From NCBI RefSeq assembly GCF_003946325.1, contig NZ_RHNT01000006.1, forward strand, positions 16,120-80,119: 64,000 nucleotides of DNA, written 5' to 3'. The stretch is from Companilactobacillus furfuricola. Lineage in GTDB: Bacteria; Bacillota; Bacilli; Lactobacillales; Lactobacillaceae. This document shows, in pieces, positions 44,062 through 54,773 of this stretch. Numbering within the stretch: position 1 is the first letter of the stretch; each line of letters starts with the position of its first letter. A program made the translations under genes and the position numbers. A model generated the notes under the pieces. It was not told the DNA's origin and did not search any database. It saw only the letters and a program-made list of their open reading frames with translations.

Positions 44062-46926
44062 CTATTTTGTTTCATTTTTCAGTGCATCTTTAGTTCTTTG
44101 AGTATCTCGCTTCAAAATTGGAGCTAAATACTGTCCGGTATAGCTTTCTTTGACTTGGGCAACTTTTTCAGGGGTTCCTGTGGCAACGATTTGGCCACCA
44201 CCTTCACCACCATCAGGGCCAAGATCAATGATCCAGTCAGCATTCTTGATCACATCGAGGTTATGTTCGATTACTAAAACGGTGTTACCTTCATCAACTA
44301 ACCGTTGTAAAACATCTAGCAAACGTTTGATATCATCAGTATGCAGTCCAGTCGTAGGTTCATCTAAAATGTAGAAGTTCTTACCATTAGACCGTTTGTA
44401 CAATTCAGAAGCTAGTTTCATTCTTTGAGCTTCACCACCAGATAATTGTGTGGCGGATTGTCCTAATGAAACATATCCCAAACCAACATCGACAATAGTC
44501 TGTAATTTCCGTTTGATCCGAGGGATATTGCTGAAAAAGTCCAAAGCTTCTGAAACTTTCATATCAAGAACTTCGGCGATGTTCTTGCCCTTGTATGTAA
44601 CTTCAAGTGTTTCCGAATTATAGCGAGTCCCATGACAAACTTCGCATGGAACATAAACATCAGGCAAAAAGTTCATTTCGATCTTAATGATCCCATCGCC
44701 ACGACAATTTTCACAACGTCCACCTTTGATATTGAAGGAGAATCTTCCCTTCTTATATCCACGCAATTTGGCTTCATTAGTTTGTGAGAATAAGTCCCGA
44801 ATATCATCAAAGACTCCGGTATATGTAGCCGGATTACTTCTTGGCGTTCGACCGATCGGACTTTGATCAATGGCGATCATCTTATCGAGATTCTCATAAC
44901 CCTTGATACTCTTGTACTTCCCGGGCTTTTGAGAATTGTGATTCATCTTCTGTGCTAAAGCCCGTTTCAAGATCATGTTAACTAAAGTTGACTTCCCTGA
45001 TCCAGAAACTCCGGTAACTAGAGTGAATTTACCTAATGGGAACTTAACATTCAAATTCTTTAAGTTATTTTCACTGGCACCTTTGATTTCGACAAATTCA
45101 CCATTACCTTTACGACGGTTCAAAGGAACTGGAACAAATTTCTTACCTGATAAATATTGTCCCGTTAATGACTTAGGGTTCTTTTCAACTTCTTCTGGCG
45201 TTCCAGTCGCAACGATACGTCCACCATTTTCACCCGCACCTGGTCCAACATCGATCAAATAATCAGCGGCTCTCATCGTATCTTCATCATGCTCGACCAC
45301 GATCAAAGTATTACCTAAATCACGCATCTTCTTCAAAGAACTGATCAGACGATCATTATCCCGTTGATGTAATCCGATCGAAGGCTCATCCAAAATGTAC
45401 ATAACACCAGATAAATTAGAGCCGATCTGCGTTGCTAATCTAATCCGTTGAGCTTCTCCACCGGACAAAGTTCCGGCTGAACGAGATAATGTCAAATAAT
45501 CCAAACCAACGTTGATCAAAAAAGCCAGACGATCTCTAACTTCTTTTAAAATCGGTTTAGCGATGACGGTATTTTGTTCGCCTAACTTAACTGCCTTGAA
45601 AAATGGTAATGAATCCTTGATCGATAGATCAGAAGCTTCAGCAATATCTTTTCCAGAGATCTTTACAGCCAAAGCCTTCCGATTCAATCGTTTACCGTGA
45701 CAAGCTGGACAAGTTAATTCAGTCATATACTTACGCATAACTTCACGTGTAAAGTCACTGCTAGTTTCATGATAACGACGGTTAACGTTTGGGATAACTC
45801 CTTCAAATGGCACATCAACGTCACGAACACTACCAAAATCATTTTCATAATGGAAGTGGAACATCTTGCCATTTGACCCATTCAAAATCAAATCTTGTTC
45901 ACGCTTAGAAAGCTTATTGAATGGCGTATCCATGTTGATTTTAAATTCTTTGGCAGCTTGAGCCAACATTTGAGGATAGTATTGCGAACTAATAGGATTC
46001 CAAGGTGCAATAGCCCCATCAGCTAAACTCTTACTACGATCAGGGATAACTAAATCTTCATCAACTTCTAGCTTCATCCCTAGACCGTCACAAACATCAC
46101 AAGCACCAAATGGCGCATTGAAAGAAAATAGTCTTGGCTCCAGTTCACCAACTGTGAATCCACAAATTGGACAAGCATTTTTTTCGGAAAAGACCATCAT
46201 ATCTTGACCAATTACATCTACATTCATATATCCATCAGACAGGCGCAGTGCTGCTTCAACTGAATCAGTCAATCGAGATTTGATGTGGTCGTTAATTACG
46301 ATCCGGTCAACTACAACATCAATATCGTGTTTCTTGTTCTTATCTAACTCAATATCTTCACTAATATCATGGAGCTCGCCATCAACTCGTACTCTGACAT
46401 AACCTTGCTTTTGAATTTGTGTGAGAGCTTTCTTGTGTTGGCCTTTTTTAGAACGAATAACTGGTGATAAGACTTGCAGTTTAGTTCCTTCATCAAGTTT
46501 CAAAATAGCATCAACCATTTGTTGCGCCGACTGACTAGTAATGACTGTTCCGTCATTAGGACAAATTGGCGTCCCTACTCTGGCCCAAAGCAATCGCAAA
46601 TAATCGTTGATCTCAGTTACCGTACCCACAGTTGATCGTGGATTCTTTGAAGTTGTTTTCTGATCGATCGAAATTGCTGGGCTCAAACCATCGATCGAAT
46701 CGACATCAGGTTTATCCATTTGTCCTAAAAATTGTCTAGCATATGACGAAAGACTCTCGACATAACGTCTTTGTCCTTCAGCATATAAAGTATCAAAAGC
46801 TAATGAACTTTTCCCAGATCCAGATAAACCAGTCATAACTACTAATTTATCCCGAGGAATCGTTACATTAACATTCTTTAAATTATGAGCACGTGCCCCA
46901 TGAATTATTATTTTATCATTCAGCAT
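44062..46926 (-). CDS. uvrA: Excinuclease ABC subunit A
   Basis: Damage-recognition ATPase of nucleotide excision repair. Length is 954 residues. Two ABC modules: the first Walker [21 protein letters not shown] (about 33-52), the second [10 protein letters not shown] (about 642-651). Signature LSGGEAQR occurs twice. Two zinc modules: CPICGF/CDVCDG (about 250-280) and CENCRG/CEVCHG (about 738-765). Translated 2 nt behind uvrB from the same transcript. Confidence 0.98.
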   Translation of the reverse strand: MLNDKIIIHGARAHNLKNVNVTIPRDKLVVMTGLSGSGKSSLAFDTLYAEGQRRYVESLSSYARQFLGQMDKPDVDSIDGLSPAISIDQKTTSKNPRSTVGTVTEINDYLRLLWARVGTPICPNDGTVITSQSAQQMVDAILKLDEGTKLQVLSPVIRSKKGQHKKALTQIQKQGYVRVRVDGELHDISEDIELDKNKKHDIDVVVDRIVINDHIKSRLTDSVEAALRLSDGYMNVDVIGQDMMVFSEKNACPICGFTVGELEPRLFSFNAPFGACDVCDGLGMKLEVDEDLVIPDRSKSLADGAIAPWNPISSQYYPQMLAQAAKEFKINMDTPFNKLSKREQDLILNGSNGKMFHFHYENDFGSVRDVDVPFEGVIPNVNRRYHETSSDFTREVMRKYMTELTCPACHGKRLNRKALAVKISGKDIAEASDLSIKDSLPFFKAVKLGEQNTVIAKPILKEVRDRLAFLINVGLDYLTLSRSAGTLSGGEAQRIRLATQIGSNLSGVMYILDEPSIGLHQRDNDRLISSLKKMRDLGNTLIVVEHDEDTMRAADYLIDVGPGAGENGGRIVATGTPEEVEKNPKSLTGQYLSGKKFVPVPLNRRKGNGEFVEIKGASENNLKNLNVKFPLGKFTLVTGVSGSGKSTLVNMILKRALAQKMNHNSQKPGKYKSIKGYENLDKMIAIDQSPIGRTPRSNPATYTGVFDDIRDLFSQTNEAKLRGYKKGRFSFNIKGGRCENCRGDGIIKIEMNFLPDVYVPCEVCHGTRYNSETLEVTYKGKNIAEVLDMKVSEALDFFSNIPRIKRKLQTIVDVGLGYVSLGQSATQLSGGEAQRMKLASELYKRSNGKNFYILDEPTTGLHTDDIKRLLDVLQRLVDEGNTVLVIEHNLDVIKNADWIIDLGPDGGEGGGQIVATGTPEKVAQVKESYTGQYLAPILKRDTQRTKDALKNETK

Positions 46927-46928
46927 AC

Positions 46929-48941
46929 TTAATCCATTTCCGCCTTTAATTCTAGAATTGTATCACGAAGATTGGCAGCCCCTTCGAAATCAAGCTTCTT
47001 CGCTGCTGATTCCATTTGATCAGTCAAATTACTGATCAATTCGTTCTTTTGCTTCTTCGTCATATTTTCAAAGTCTAAATTCTCTTCAGTGATCTGTTCC
47101 TTCTCAGATTCAGAATTATCAACTTTGTGGAACATTGAGATAGCATCCCTGATCGGCTTAACGATAGTCTTAGGAGTAATATTGTGTTCCTTGTTGAAAG
47201 CCATTTGGATCTCACGACGATGAGCAGTCTTATCGATAGCTGCCTTCATCGACTCAGTCACACTATCCGCATACATGATAACTTTACCATGTTCGTTTCT
47301 AGATGCACGACCAATGATCTGAACCAATGATAGTTCAGCTCTTAAAAAGCCTTCCTTGTCAGCATCCAAGATCGCGATCAACGAAACTTCAGGAACATCG
47401 ATCCCTTCACGAAGTAAATTGATCCCGATCAAAACATCGAATTTCCCTAAACGGAGATCACGGATGATCTGCGAGCGCTCGATCGTTTTAATATCACTGT
47501 GCAAATACCGGACTTTAATCCCAAGATCCTTGAAGTAATCCGTTAGATCTTCAGCCATTTTCTTAGTCAAAGTCGTGACAAAGACCCGCTCGTGCTTCTC
47601 GACTCGATCATTGATCTCGGCAACTAGATCATCGATCTGTCCCATGATAGGCCGTACTTCAATTTCCGGATCTAACAAGCCGGTCGGCCGAATTATCTGT
47701 TTAACAACGTCATTCGTCCGTTCTAATTCATAAGGACCAGGTGTAGCAGAAACATACATGATCCGATTAACATGTTTTTCAAATTCTTCTAATCGCAAAG
47801 GACGGTTGTCAAGTGCACTAGGTAATCTGAATCCGTAGTTGACTAACATTTGCTTTCTAGCACGGTCACCATTATACATCCCACGAATTTGAGGCATAGT
47901 AACGTGTGACTCATCGATCATAATATTGAAATCTTTAGGGAAGAAATCTAACAGTGTGAATGGTAGTTCACCTTCAGCACGGCCTTCCATGTGTCGCGAA
48001 TAATTCTCGATCCCTGATGTGTAGCCCATTTCACGCATCATCTCAATATCATATTCCGTTCTTTGTTTGATACGTTGAGCTTCCAGTAATTTACCTTCGC
48101 CCTCGAACTTCTTAACTTGGACATCCAATTCATTTTGGATCCGATCTAAGGCTTGTTCCATCTTGGCATCGCTGATCATAAAGTGAGTTGCTGGAAAGAT
48201 ACCGATGTGGTCCATCGAACCGATGATCTCACCAGTCAAAGCATTCATCTCAATGATCCGATCGATCTCGTCACCGAAAAACTCTACTCGAATAGCATTA
48301 TCATCCCTGGAAGCAGGGAAAATATCAACAACATCACCACGGACACGGAAACGTCCACGTTGAAAATCAATATCATTACGCTCAAATTGATTCTCAACCA
48401 ATTCTTCAAGTAATTGATTTCTAGAAATCTCCTGACCTGTCCGTAAAGAAATAATACTATCTGAATATTCTCGAGGATCACCTAATCCAAAAATACAAGA
48501 AACCGAAGCAACTACGATAACATCATTTCGCTCTAACAAAGAACTAGTTGCAGAATGACGTAATTTATCGATCTCATCATTGATACTAGAATCCTTTTCA
48601 ATGTAGGTATCGCTTGATGGTACGTATGCTTCAGGTTGGTAGTAGTCGTAGTAACTAACGAAGTATTCCACAGCATTATGTGGAAAAAATTCTTTCATTT
48701 CTCCATAAAGTTGACCAGCTAAAGTCTTGTTATGAGAAATGATGAGAGTTGGCTTGTTCAAATTCTTGATTACGTTGGCCATCGTAAATGTCTTACCAGT
48801 ACCAGTGGCACCTTCCAGGACCATTTCCTTTTCGCCATTTTCAAAGCCCTTAGTTAACTTATCAATAGCTTGTTGTTGGTCACCGGCTGGCGAATATTTC
48901 GAGACCAGATCAAATTTATTATCATCCACTCTATCTATCAA
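46929..48941 (-). CDS. uvrB: Excinuclease ABC subunit B
   Basis: Helicase-like subunit that verifies damage and recruits UvrC. About 670 residues from the TTG at 48941, which has GGGAGG 7 nt upstream; the longer frame adds ten unlikely residues. Motif [16 protein letters not shown] (about 44-58), the beta-hairpin [12 protein letters not shown] (about 98-109), helicase motifs ILDADKEGF and QIIGRASRN, and a C-terminal UVR domain (about 630-668) that contacts UvrC. Preceded by a LexA-like box and a terminator-like hairpin. Confidence 0.97.
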   Translation of the reverse strand: MIDRVDDNKFDLVSKYSPAGDQQQAIDKLTKGFENGEKEMVLEGATGTGKTFTMANVIKNLNKPTLIISHNKTLAGQLYGEMKEFFPHNAVEYFVSYYDYYQPEAYVPSSDTYIEKDSSINDEIDKLRHSATSSLLERNDVIVVASVSCIFGLGDPREYSDSIISLRTGQEISRNQLLEELVENQFERNDIDFQRGRFRVRGDVVDIFPASRDDNAIRVEFFGDEIDRIIEMNALTGEIIGSMDHIGIFPATHFMISDAKMEQALDRIQNELDVQVKKFEGEGKLLEAQRIKQRTEYDIEMMREMGYTSGIENYSRHMEGRAEGELPFTLLDFFPKDFNIMIDESHVTMPQIRGMYNGDRARKQMLVNYGFRLPSALDNRPLRLEEFEKHVNRIMYVSATPGPYELERTNDVVKQIIRPTGLLDPEIEVRPIMGQIDDLVAEINDRVEKHERVFVTTLTKKMAEDLTDYFKDLGIKVRYLHSDIKTIERSQIIRDLRLGKFDVLIGINLLREGIDVPEVSLIAILDADKEGFLRAELSLVQIIGRASRNEHGKVIMYADSVTESMKAAIDKTAHRREIQMAFNKEHNITPKTIVKPIRDAISMFHKVDNSESEKEQITEENLDFENMTKKQKNELISNLTDQMESAAKKLDFEGAANLRDTILELKAEMD

Positions 48942-48960
48942 ATTGAAACCTCCCAAAGAC

Positions 48961-48994
48961 AAAAAATACATCTAACTCAAACTGAATTAGATGT
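48961..48994 (-). terminator. Terminator-like hairpin in the uvrB leader
   Basis: ACATCTAA / TTAGATGT stem (48968-48994) then ATTTTTTG on the minus strand, ending just before the uvrB ribosome binding site. It closes the upstream MFS transcript or attenuates uvrBA; no other promoter fits between it and uvrB. Confidence 0.6.
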
Positions 48995-49036
48995 AATTTG
49001 CGTTAGAAAATATATATCGATTACATATTAACATAT

Positions 49037-49050
49037 CGAACATACTTTCG
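49037..49050. promoter_or_regulatory. LexA (SOS) box upstream of uvrB
   Basis: CGAACATACTTTCG matches the Gram-positive LexA/DinR pattern CGAAC-N4-GTTCG with one mismatch. It is about 95 nt before the uvrB start and just after the MFS stop codon. A weak -10 (TAATAT) lies downstream near 49025. Confidence 0.6.
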
Positions 49051-49054
49051 CTAT

Positions 49055-50302
49055 TTATTTAACTGTTTTAGATAATCGAGGTAACATGGCAAAAATAATC
49101 AAGCCGATTAGGAACAGCACACTTAAAGAACCAGCACCAATGGTGGATTTCCCAGTTAGCTGAGTCACGATACCGACTAATGCGGGTCCCATAACGGCTG
49201 AGAATTTACCAAGAATATTGTAGAATCCGAAAAATTCACTACCAGACTCTTTGGGAATGATCTTGCCAAAATAAGACCTACTCAATGCTTGTAGTCCCCC
49301 TTGAACTGTTCCGACCATGATGGCTAAGATCCAGAAATCAGCTGTCGTGCGCAAATTCAACGCATACAAGCAAATTACCAAATAGACAAAGATACCTAGC
49401 AAAATACCGGCACGAGTCCCGGCTTTATCGGCGATCCATCCAAATACCATCGAAAATGGAAAGGCCACCAATTGAACTACTAATAAAATGATCATCAAAA
49501 TACTAGTTTTCACACCGATATCCATCCCGATCACTGTTGCCATTGTAAAGATAGTATCGACACCATCAATATAGAAGAAATATGCCACTAAAAACCAGGC
49601 AACTTCTTTATACTGTGCAATGTGTTTGATTGTTTTAAATACCCGCTTAAAACTGCCTAATAATGGTGCCGAAGTTGAAGGCACCGAATATACTTGATGA
49701 ACATTCTTTTGCAGTGGCAAGTAGAAAACAAACCACCAAACGGCTGCGATCAAAAATGATAAGCGAGAAACTTGATAACCCGTCATAGCTCCAAATCCAT
49801 TAGTTAAATATAGAGCTAAGAATATGATGAAAACGGCCACTCCACCAAGATAACCATAAGCATATCCATGGGTGGAGATCTTATTCATCTGCTGATTATC
49901 GGCAACATCCATCAAAAAACTATCGTAAAACAAATTACTAGCCGAATAGCCGATCGAGGAAATTATGTAGAGCCCTAACAACCACTGCCACTGACTAGTT
50001 GGCATCAATGCTAAACCTACGGTCATGACCATTCCTAACCAACAAAAGCCATTCAGCAAACGTTTCTTAAAATTAGGATAATCAGGTAAAGCTCCTAAAA
50101 ATGGTGCTAAGATCGAGACTAATAATGTCCCAAAACTATTGGCATATCCCCAATATGCCGTAGCACTGGCTGACGCAACACCATCAGCCTGTGCAATTGA
50201 CTTAAAGTAGACTGGTAAAACTGCAGTCGTAACGATGATCCCATAACCAGAATTGGCCCAGTCATAGAGGATCCAACTCCATTGTTTCTTATTGATTTTC
50301 AA
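49055..50302 (-). CDS. MFS transporter, UMF1/Atg22-like
   Basis: A 415-residue transporter with about 12 membrane segments. The N-terminus INKKQWSWILYDWANSGYGIIV and the central DVADNQQMNKISTHGYAYGYLGG stretch (about 135-157) match the UMF1 family (yeast vacuole efflux Atg22 and bacterial relatives). Substrate unknown; amino acid efflux is proposed for relatives. It follows the interrupted phosphodiesterase gene after 11 nt, so the two were probably co-transcribed. Confidence 0.82.
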   Translation of the reverse strand: MKINKKQWSWILYDWANSGYGIIVTTAVLPVYFKSIAQADGVASASATAYWGYANSFGTLLVSILAPFLGALPDYPNFKKRLLNGFCWLGMVMTVGLALMPTSQWQWLLGLYIISSIGYSASNLFYDSFLMDVADNQQMNKISTHGYAYGYLGGVAVFIIFLALYLTNGFGAMTGYQVSRLSFLIAAVWWFVFYLPLQKNVHQVYSVPSTSAPLLGSFKRVFKTIKHIAQYKEVAWFLVAYFFYIDGVDTIFTMATVIGMDIGVKTSILMIILLVVQLVAFPFSMVFGWIADKAGTRAGILLGIFVYLVICLYALNLRTTADFWILAIMVGTVQGGLQALSRSYFGKIIPKESGSEFFGFYNILGKFSAVMGPALVGIVTQLTGKSTIGAGSLSVLFLIGLIIFAMLPRLSKTVK

Positions 50303-50313
50303 ATTGACACCCC

Positions 50314-51606
50314 TTATTCTTTGAAGACCTCATCAATGCATTGACCTGCAATTTCACTTTCAAATTTTAAACCGAGAAGTTTAGCAAACGTTGGTGCTTC
50401 ATCGACCAAGTTAGCTTTATCAACGGTCGTTCCTTCTTTAATAGCTGGTCCGTTAAAAATCAAGGTAGTTTGATAGTCCGTTTTCTTAGGATCATAGCCG
50501 TGGACACCATGATAACGGCCAGGCTTTCCGAGTGTTTTGGGATCGACCCGCTCGACAACCGTCGGACGATCGCTTTCATCGGTAAAATAATAGCCAGCTT
50601 TTCCTTCCACCATCAAACTGCACTTTGGATCAGCTCCCAGAGATTTGGCTTCTTGTTGAGTGTATACTTTCTCGACTCCCTCAACGTTTTGGATGAGCTA
50701 TTTTAATTGTTCGATCTGCTCAAAATTTTGTGTATAGATGTATGTCGAACCATCACAAGTTTTGGCCATTGCTTGCCAATCTTTACTAAAAGTTTGATCA
50801 GCTTTTGCCTTGAGCCATCCCTTTTGCGCAAAAAGCGTGTTTAAGTGGATCATCTTCGTAACGTTGATCTGATAATGATCGCCTAAGACGACGAAGTTAG
50901 TTTTATCGAAGGTGCCGGCATTTTTAGTTGCTTGTATCAATTGTTCAACACGTTTATCAAGTCGGCGTAAAGCTTCCATAGCTTCTATTGATCTAACTCC
51001 GTAACGATGACGCATGCTATCCATATCCACTAAATGGATCAAGGTCAGATCAGGTTGTTTATTTTCGATCGTATCGACTGCACATGCTGTAATAAAATCA
51101 TCGAGTTGTGGTTGTTTAATGCCATTGCGCAGTTTGCCGTATTTGTGATCCATTTCGAGTAAAAAGATGGGCGAACTAGCTTTGAGCGAAACTAGGACTT
51201 GATTAGTCCAGATCCGATTAGGAAAAATCTCGGCTAGATTGTAGTTGATCTTGCTACCAGCAGTAACTGGCCATAAAAAAGCAGCCGTCTTCATCCCTGC
51301 TTGACGAGCGAGATCATATACTGTTGTCGAATGGACGTCTTTTTGATACCAGTACCAATCTGGCGACCGACGTTCAGGTTGAATCTTGGTATTATTAACG
51401 ATCCCATGGTCTTTCGGATATTGACCAGTGATGATCGATGTATGAGATGGATAAGTCAGCGTGGGATAGATCCCCGTAACTGATTTGACCCAAGTCCCAC
51501 CATTAACCAATTTATTCAGAGTTGGCAACTCTTGTTGATGCTCACGGATGTCTCGATACCCTAATGAATCTAACGACATTACTAATAAATGTTGATTTGA
51601 TGACAA
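50314..51606 (-). pseudogene. Type I phosphodiesterase/nucleotide pyrophosphatase-like gene interrupted by an amber codon
   Basis: One reading frame of 430 codons broken by a single TAG at 50698-50700. The 302-residue front part (50698-51606) has the alkaline-phosphatase-superfamily core: VMSLDSLGYRD with metal-ligand Asp, GIYPTLTYPSHTSIITGQYP with the nucleophile Thr, and VLGDHYQIN. After the TAG the same frame continues without shift (LIQNVEGVEKVYTQQEAKSL, then MVEGKAGYYF, the HGVHGYDP metal site, and DEAPTFAKLLGL). So the C-terminal metal-binding His is behind the stop and the short product should be inactive. One base change (from CAG or GAG) explains it. A sequencing error or readthrough cannot be excluded. 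Confidence 0.85.
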
Positions 51607-51690
51607 AATAAAAATCCCCTTTGATCACACTTCGATACAAAATATTATATCGCAACGTTACAAAGGTTGTCACACACCTTAAAAAACATA

Positions 51691-51721
51691 AAAAAATAGA
51701 TGTGAAAAATATTCACATCTA
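51691..51721 (-). terminator. Terminator of pgcA
   Basis: TAGATGTGAA / TTCACATCTA stem with a TATTT loop, then seven T on the minus strand. Confidence 0.85.
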
Positions 51722-51729
51722 CATATTAA

Positions 51730-53448
51730 TTATTCCCATCCATCAACAACTTTAGCAAAGCTAGCTAATTTTTCAGCTGCATTTTCATCGGTATCACTTG
51801 TGATGCCAATGTAAAATTTCATCTTGGGCTCAGTTCCGGAAGGTCTAACAGCAACCCAAGTGCCGTCTTCCAAAATAAATTTCAAGGCATCGGCCTTTGG
51901 CAAACCAGTTTCGGAAACTTGACCATTTTTATTATCTGTTTTATTTAAGTAATCTAAAGTTTCAACTACTTTGACCCCGTTGATTTCAGTAAATCCATCT
52001 TCACGGAAGCCTTTCATGATCGATGCCATCCGTTCTTTACCAGAAACACCATCAAAAGTCTTAGAAATAGTCTTTTCACGATAGTAACCGAATTCTTGGT
52101 AAAGATCTTCCAAAGCGTCGTAGATCGTCTTTCCTTTTGATTCATAATAAGCTGCTGCCTCAGCTAATAAAATAGTTGATTGCATGGCATCCTTATCACG
52201 AACGAAAGGCTTGACTAAGTAACCATAACTTTCTTCAAAACCAAAGAGGAATTCATGGTCTTTATTATCTTGGAAATTTTGGATCTTTTCAGCAATGTAC
52301 TTGAATCCTGTCAAAACATTGTACATCTTAACGCCATATTTATTAGCAATTGCTGTGGCCAATTCTGTTGAAACGATCGACTTAACAACGGCACCATTAG
52401 TTGGCAAAGCATTCGTTTCTTTTTTGGCTTGTAATAAGTAGTTCAATAAGACTGAAGCAATTTGGTTACCAGTCATCAACTTGTATGAACCATCAGGTTG
52501 GCGAACAGCGGCACCCAATCTGTCAGCATCTGGATCGGTAGCGATCAAAATATTAGCTTCGATCTTTTGACCAAGGGAAATGGCTAGGTCAAAAGTTTGA
52601 GCAAATTCAGGATTTGGGAAAGGCGTGGTTGCGAATTCAGGGTCTAGGATGGCTTGCTCTTTGACCATATTGAAATTTTCAAAACCTAAGTCTTGAAAAA
52701 TCTTCGGTGCGATCATCTTACCTGTTCCGTGTAATGGTGAATAAACAAATTTCATCTTGTGACCAACTTTTTCGATCAGTTCGTGATTAACTACTACCGT
52801 ATCAAGCTTAGCCAAATATTGTTGATCAACATCCTCACCGATCAATTGCATTAATTTCTCTTCGCGGAGTTGATAGACCGTTTTGACCTTGATAGCAAAA
52901 AGATCATCAGCTTTACGTACGTATTCAGTGATCTTATCTGATTCTTTAGGAGGCATTTGTCCACCATCAGGACCGTAAATCTTAAATCCATTGTATTGCT
53001 TAGGATTGTGACTAGCTGTGATCATGATACCAGCATAAGCATTCAGCGTTCTGACAGCAAATGAAAGCTCGGGAGTGGGACGAAGACTATCGAATACATA
53101 ACTCTTGATCCCGTGAGCTCCTAAAACTTTCGCTGATTCGATCGCAAAATCTTGTGAGTGATAACGCGAGTCGAAACTGATAGCTACTCCACGGCCCTTC
53201 GTTTCATCGTCCAAGGTATCCATAAATAAAGCTAAGCCTTCAGCTGCCTGTCTGACCGTATAAATATTCATCCGGTTGATACCAGGTCCAAGAACACCAC
53301 GCATACCGGCAGTTCCAAATTCCATTGGAGCATAAAAAGCTTCTTCAGCTTTGTCATTGTCATCTTTTAGTTCATTTAATTGTTGCTTTAATTCTGGCTC
53401 AAGTTCAGTATTATCAAGCCATGTTTGCATATTTGTTTGCCAAGACAT
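51730..53448 (-). CDS. pgcA: Phosphoglucomutase (alpha-D-phosphohexomutase family)
   Basis: Interconverts glucose-6-phosphate and glucose-1-phosphate, feeding UDP-glucose, glycolipid and wall polysaccharide synthesis. Length is 572 residues, the PgcA/PMM type. GTAGMRGVLG (about 45-54), phosphoserine loop MITASHNPKQYNG (about 139-151), metal loop DPDADRLG (about 304-311), and C-terminal phosphate site RPSGTEPKMKFY (about 533-544). Transcribed alone, from an extended -10 (TGCTATAAT, near 53490). Confidence 0.95.
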   Translation of the reverse strand: MSWQTNMQTWLDNTELEPELKQQLNELKDDNDKAEEAFYAPMEFGTAGMRGVLGPGINRMNIYTVRQAAEGLALFMDTLDDETKGRGVAISFDSRYHSQDFAIESAKVLGAHGIKSYVFDSLRPTPELSFAVRTLNAYAGIMITASHNPKQYNGFKIYGPDGGQMPPKESDKITEYVRKADDLFAIKVKTVYQLREEKLMQLIGEDVDQQYLAKLDTVVVNHELIEKVGHKMKFVYSPLHGTGKMIAPKIFQDLGFENFNMVKEQAILDPEFATTPFPNPEFAQTFDLAISLGQKIEANILIATDPDADRLGAAVRQPDGSYKLMTGNQIASVLLNYLLQAKKETNALPTNGAVVKSIVSTELATAIANKYGVKMYNVLTGFKYIAEKIQNFQDNKDHEFLFGFEESYGYLVKPFVRDKDAMQSTILLAEAAAYYESKGKTIYDALEDLYQEFGYYREKTISKTFDGVSGKERMASIMKGFREDGFTEINGVKVVETLDYLNKTDNKNGQVSETGLPKADALKFILEDGTWVAVRPSGTEPKMKFYIGITSDTDENAAEKLASFAKVVDGWE

Positions 53449-53768
53449 TATATGTCCTCCTAGTTTTGAAAGTCCTTACATATTATTATAGCAATTTTTG
53501 TTAGTATTTATAGGGGGTTACGTAAATTATTAGTAAAAATTATTAATATTTTACTTTATTTTAGTAAACCTTTGGGATGATGGTTGGATCTATTCTGATC
53601 TTTCTTTGTCAGCATCTTCTCAAGTTGATTTTAAAATTTTGAACGCTCTTTGATAGATTTCCTTACGCATAATTCTAACTGCCATATTAACGGCAAAATT
53701 ACCGGCCATTTGTTACCTAAATCATATTTGACTAGCCTTAAAAGTAACTTTAAAAGTTTTGAGTAAAC
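53449..53768. other. Intergenic region upstream of pgcA
   Basis: About 320 nt, AT-rich. It holds the likely pgcA promoter near 53490-53515 and a 29-codon minus-strand frame at 53620-53709. No RNA gene or repeat was recognised. Confidence 0.4.
53620..53709 (-). CDS. Possible small protein or gene remnant (29 codons)
   Basis: ATG-initiated frame starting MAGNFAVNMAVRIMRKEIYQ and ending in KST. It has a weak TAGGT before the ATG. Beyond the TGA the frame stays open for nine more hydrophilic codons (EDADKERSE), which may point to a decayed longer gene. Amphipathic and basic. Evidence is thin. Confidence 0.2.
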   Translation of the reverse strand: MAGNFAVNMAVRIMRKEIYQRAFKILKST

Positions 53769-53814
53769 AAAAATCCTCCCGATGGAATTGCTTGATTTCT
53801 GACGGAGGATTTTT
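53769..53814 (-). terminator. Terminator of the membrane protein gene at 53840
   Basis: AAAAATCCTCC / GGAGGATTTTT inverted repeat with a 24-nt loop, T tract on the minus strand. Confidence 0.75.
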
Positions 53815-53839
53815 GCAGTTCATATAGTTTCATAATTAG

Positions 53840-54487
53840 TTATTGTTGATTCCATTGATATTGTCTGTGGTTATCTTTTGTTGAATGGCCTAGAATTGTC
53901 GTGCCATTTTCGATTGTGGTATCGAAGCCCGAATTTATTTGCTCTCCCGAAACTGCTTTGATGGACATGATGAATCCACTGATAGCACAGTCTTGAGCAT
54001 AATTTATGGCCTTGTCTTTTTCCACATTGCTTAGTTGAAGAAAAACATCAGTCACTTGCACTTTTAGTTGTTTGTTACCTAAGTATTTAACGGATTGTAT
54101 TTTATCAGGATAAGCATATCTTGGATCAGGGATCGGTGGATTTTTGGCATCTTTTTGATCTTCTTTCAATGAATCAGCAATGGCCTGATTGACCTTGCTG
54201 ATTTGGGCCCTACTGTCGGTGGTCCTAGGATCATTTTGTTCTTTTTGTTTTTCTATTTGCTTTGCTTGTTGCTTGGCTGTTTCTCTATGCGCGGAAACTG
54301 TTTGTTGATAACTATGGAATGTTAATATTCCTGATGTCGATAATACAATGATAATTAAAAATGCTACAGTGATTGTTAATTTCTTCGACGAACTTGTTTT
54401 GGAGCTTGATTTTGAATTTTTGATAGCCAAAACTATGGTGATTATTGTCATTATGGAACCGATGATAAATAACGCCCAATTTAGCAT
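53840..54487 (-). CDS. Uncharacterised membrane-anchored protein
   Basis: About 215 residues from the ATG at 54487 (AAGGAG upstream; the longest frame begins 13 codons earlier without a site). Two hydrophobic segments at about 2-20 and 35-55 are followed by a charged, Gln/Lys-rich helix (about 65-95, KQQAKQIEKQKEQND) and a folded-looking soluble domain with DVFLQLSNVEKDKAINYAQD. It recalls phage- or conjugation-associated cell-surface proteins, but I do not recognise a family. Monocistronic with its own terminator. Confidence 0.6.
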   Translation of the reverse strand: MLNWALFIIGSIMTIITIVLAIKNSKSSSKTSSSKKLTITVAFLIIIVLSTSGILTFHSYQQTVSAHRETAKQQAKQIEKQKEQNDPRTTDSRAQISKVNQAIADSLKEDQKDAKNPPIPDPRYAYPDKIQSVKYLGNKQLKVQVTDVFLQLSNVEKDKAINYAQDCAISGFIMSIKAVSGEQINSGFDTTIENGTTILGHSTKDNHRQYQWNQQ

Positions 54488-54670
54488 AAGAACTCCTTTT
54501 TGAATATATATTATGGTATATATCAATTTTATATCACTGTAATTAGTTACTCCATTTGAACTTCGAATAAATCAATATAAATTATATTTTACTTGATCCA
54601 AACATAGATCCATGTACGTTCATTGACATCTTCAATTTTCATGAAGCAGAGTTTACAGCTATCTAGTGGC

Positions 54671-54717
54671 AAAAAAATACCCCATAAATGTTTGAAATGA
54701 AGCAAACATTTATGAGG
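54671..54717 (-). terminator. Terminator of trxB
   Basis: CCTCATAAATGTTT / AAACATTTATGGGG stem (14 bp, one wobble) followed by seven T after TA on the minus strand. Confidence 0.8.
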
Positions 54718-54773
54718 CATTTTTCTTTAACTACTGAAAATAAGTTTTCAGCGGTAAATTGGTAATTTGTTTA

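Noticed and set aside
50314..50700. Programmed amber readthrough or pyrrolysine insertion in the phosphodiesterase
   Set aside because: No downstream insertion structure and no pyl genes are visible, and lactobacilli are not known to use pyrrolysine. A nonsense mutation or sequencing error is simpler.
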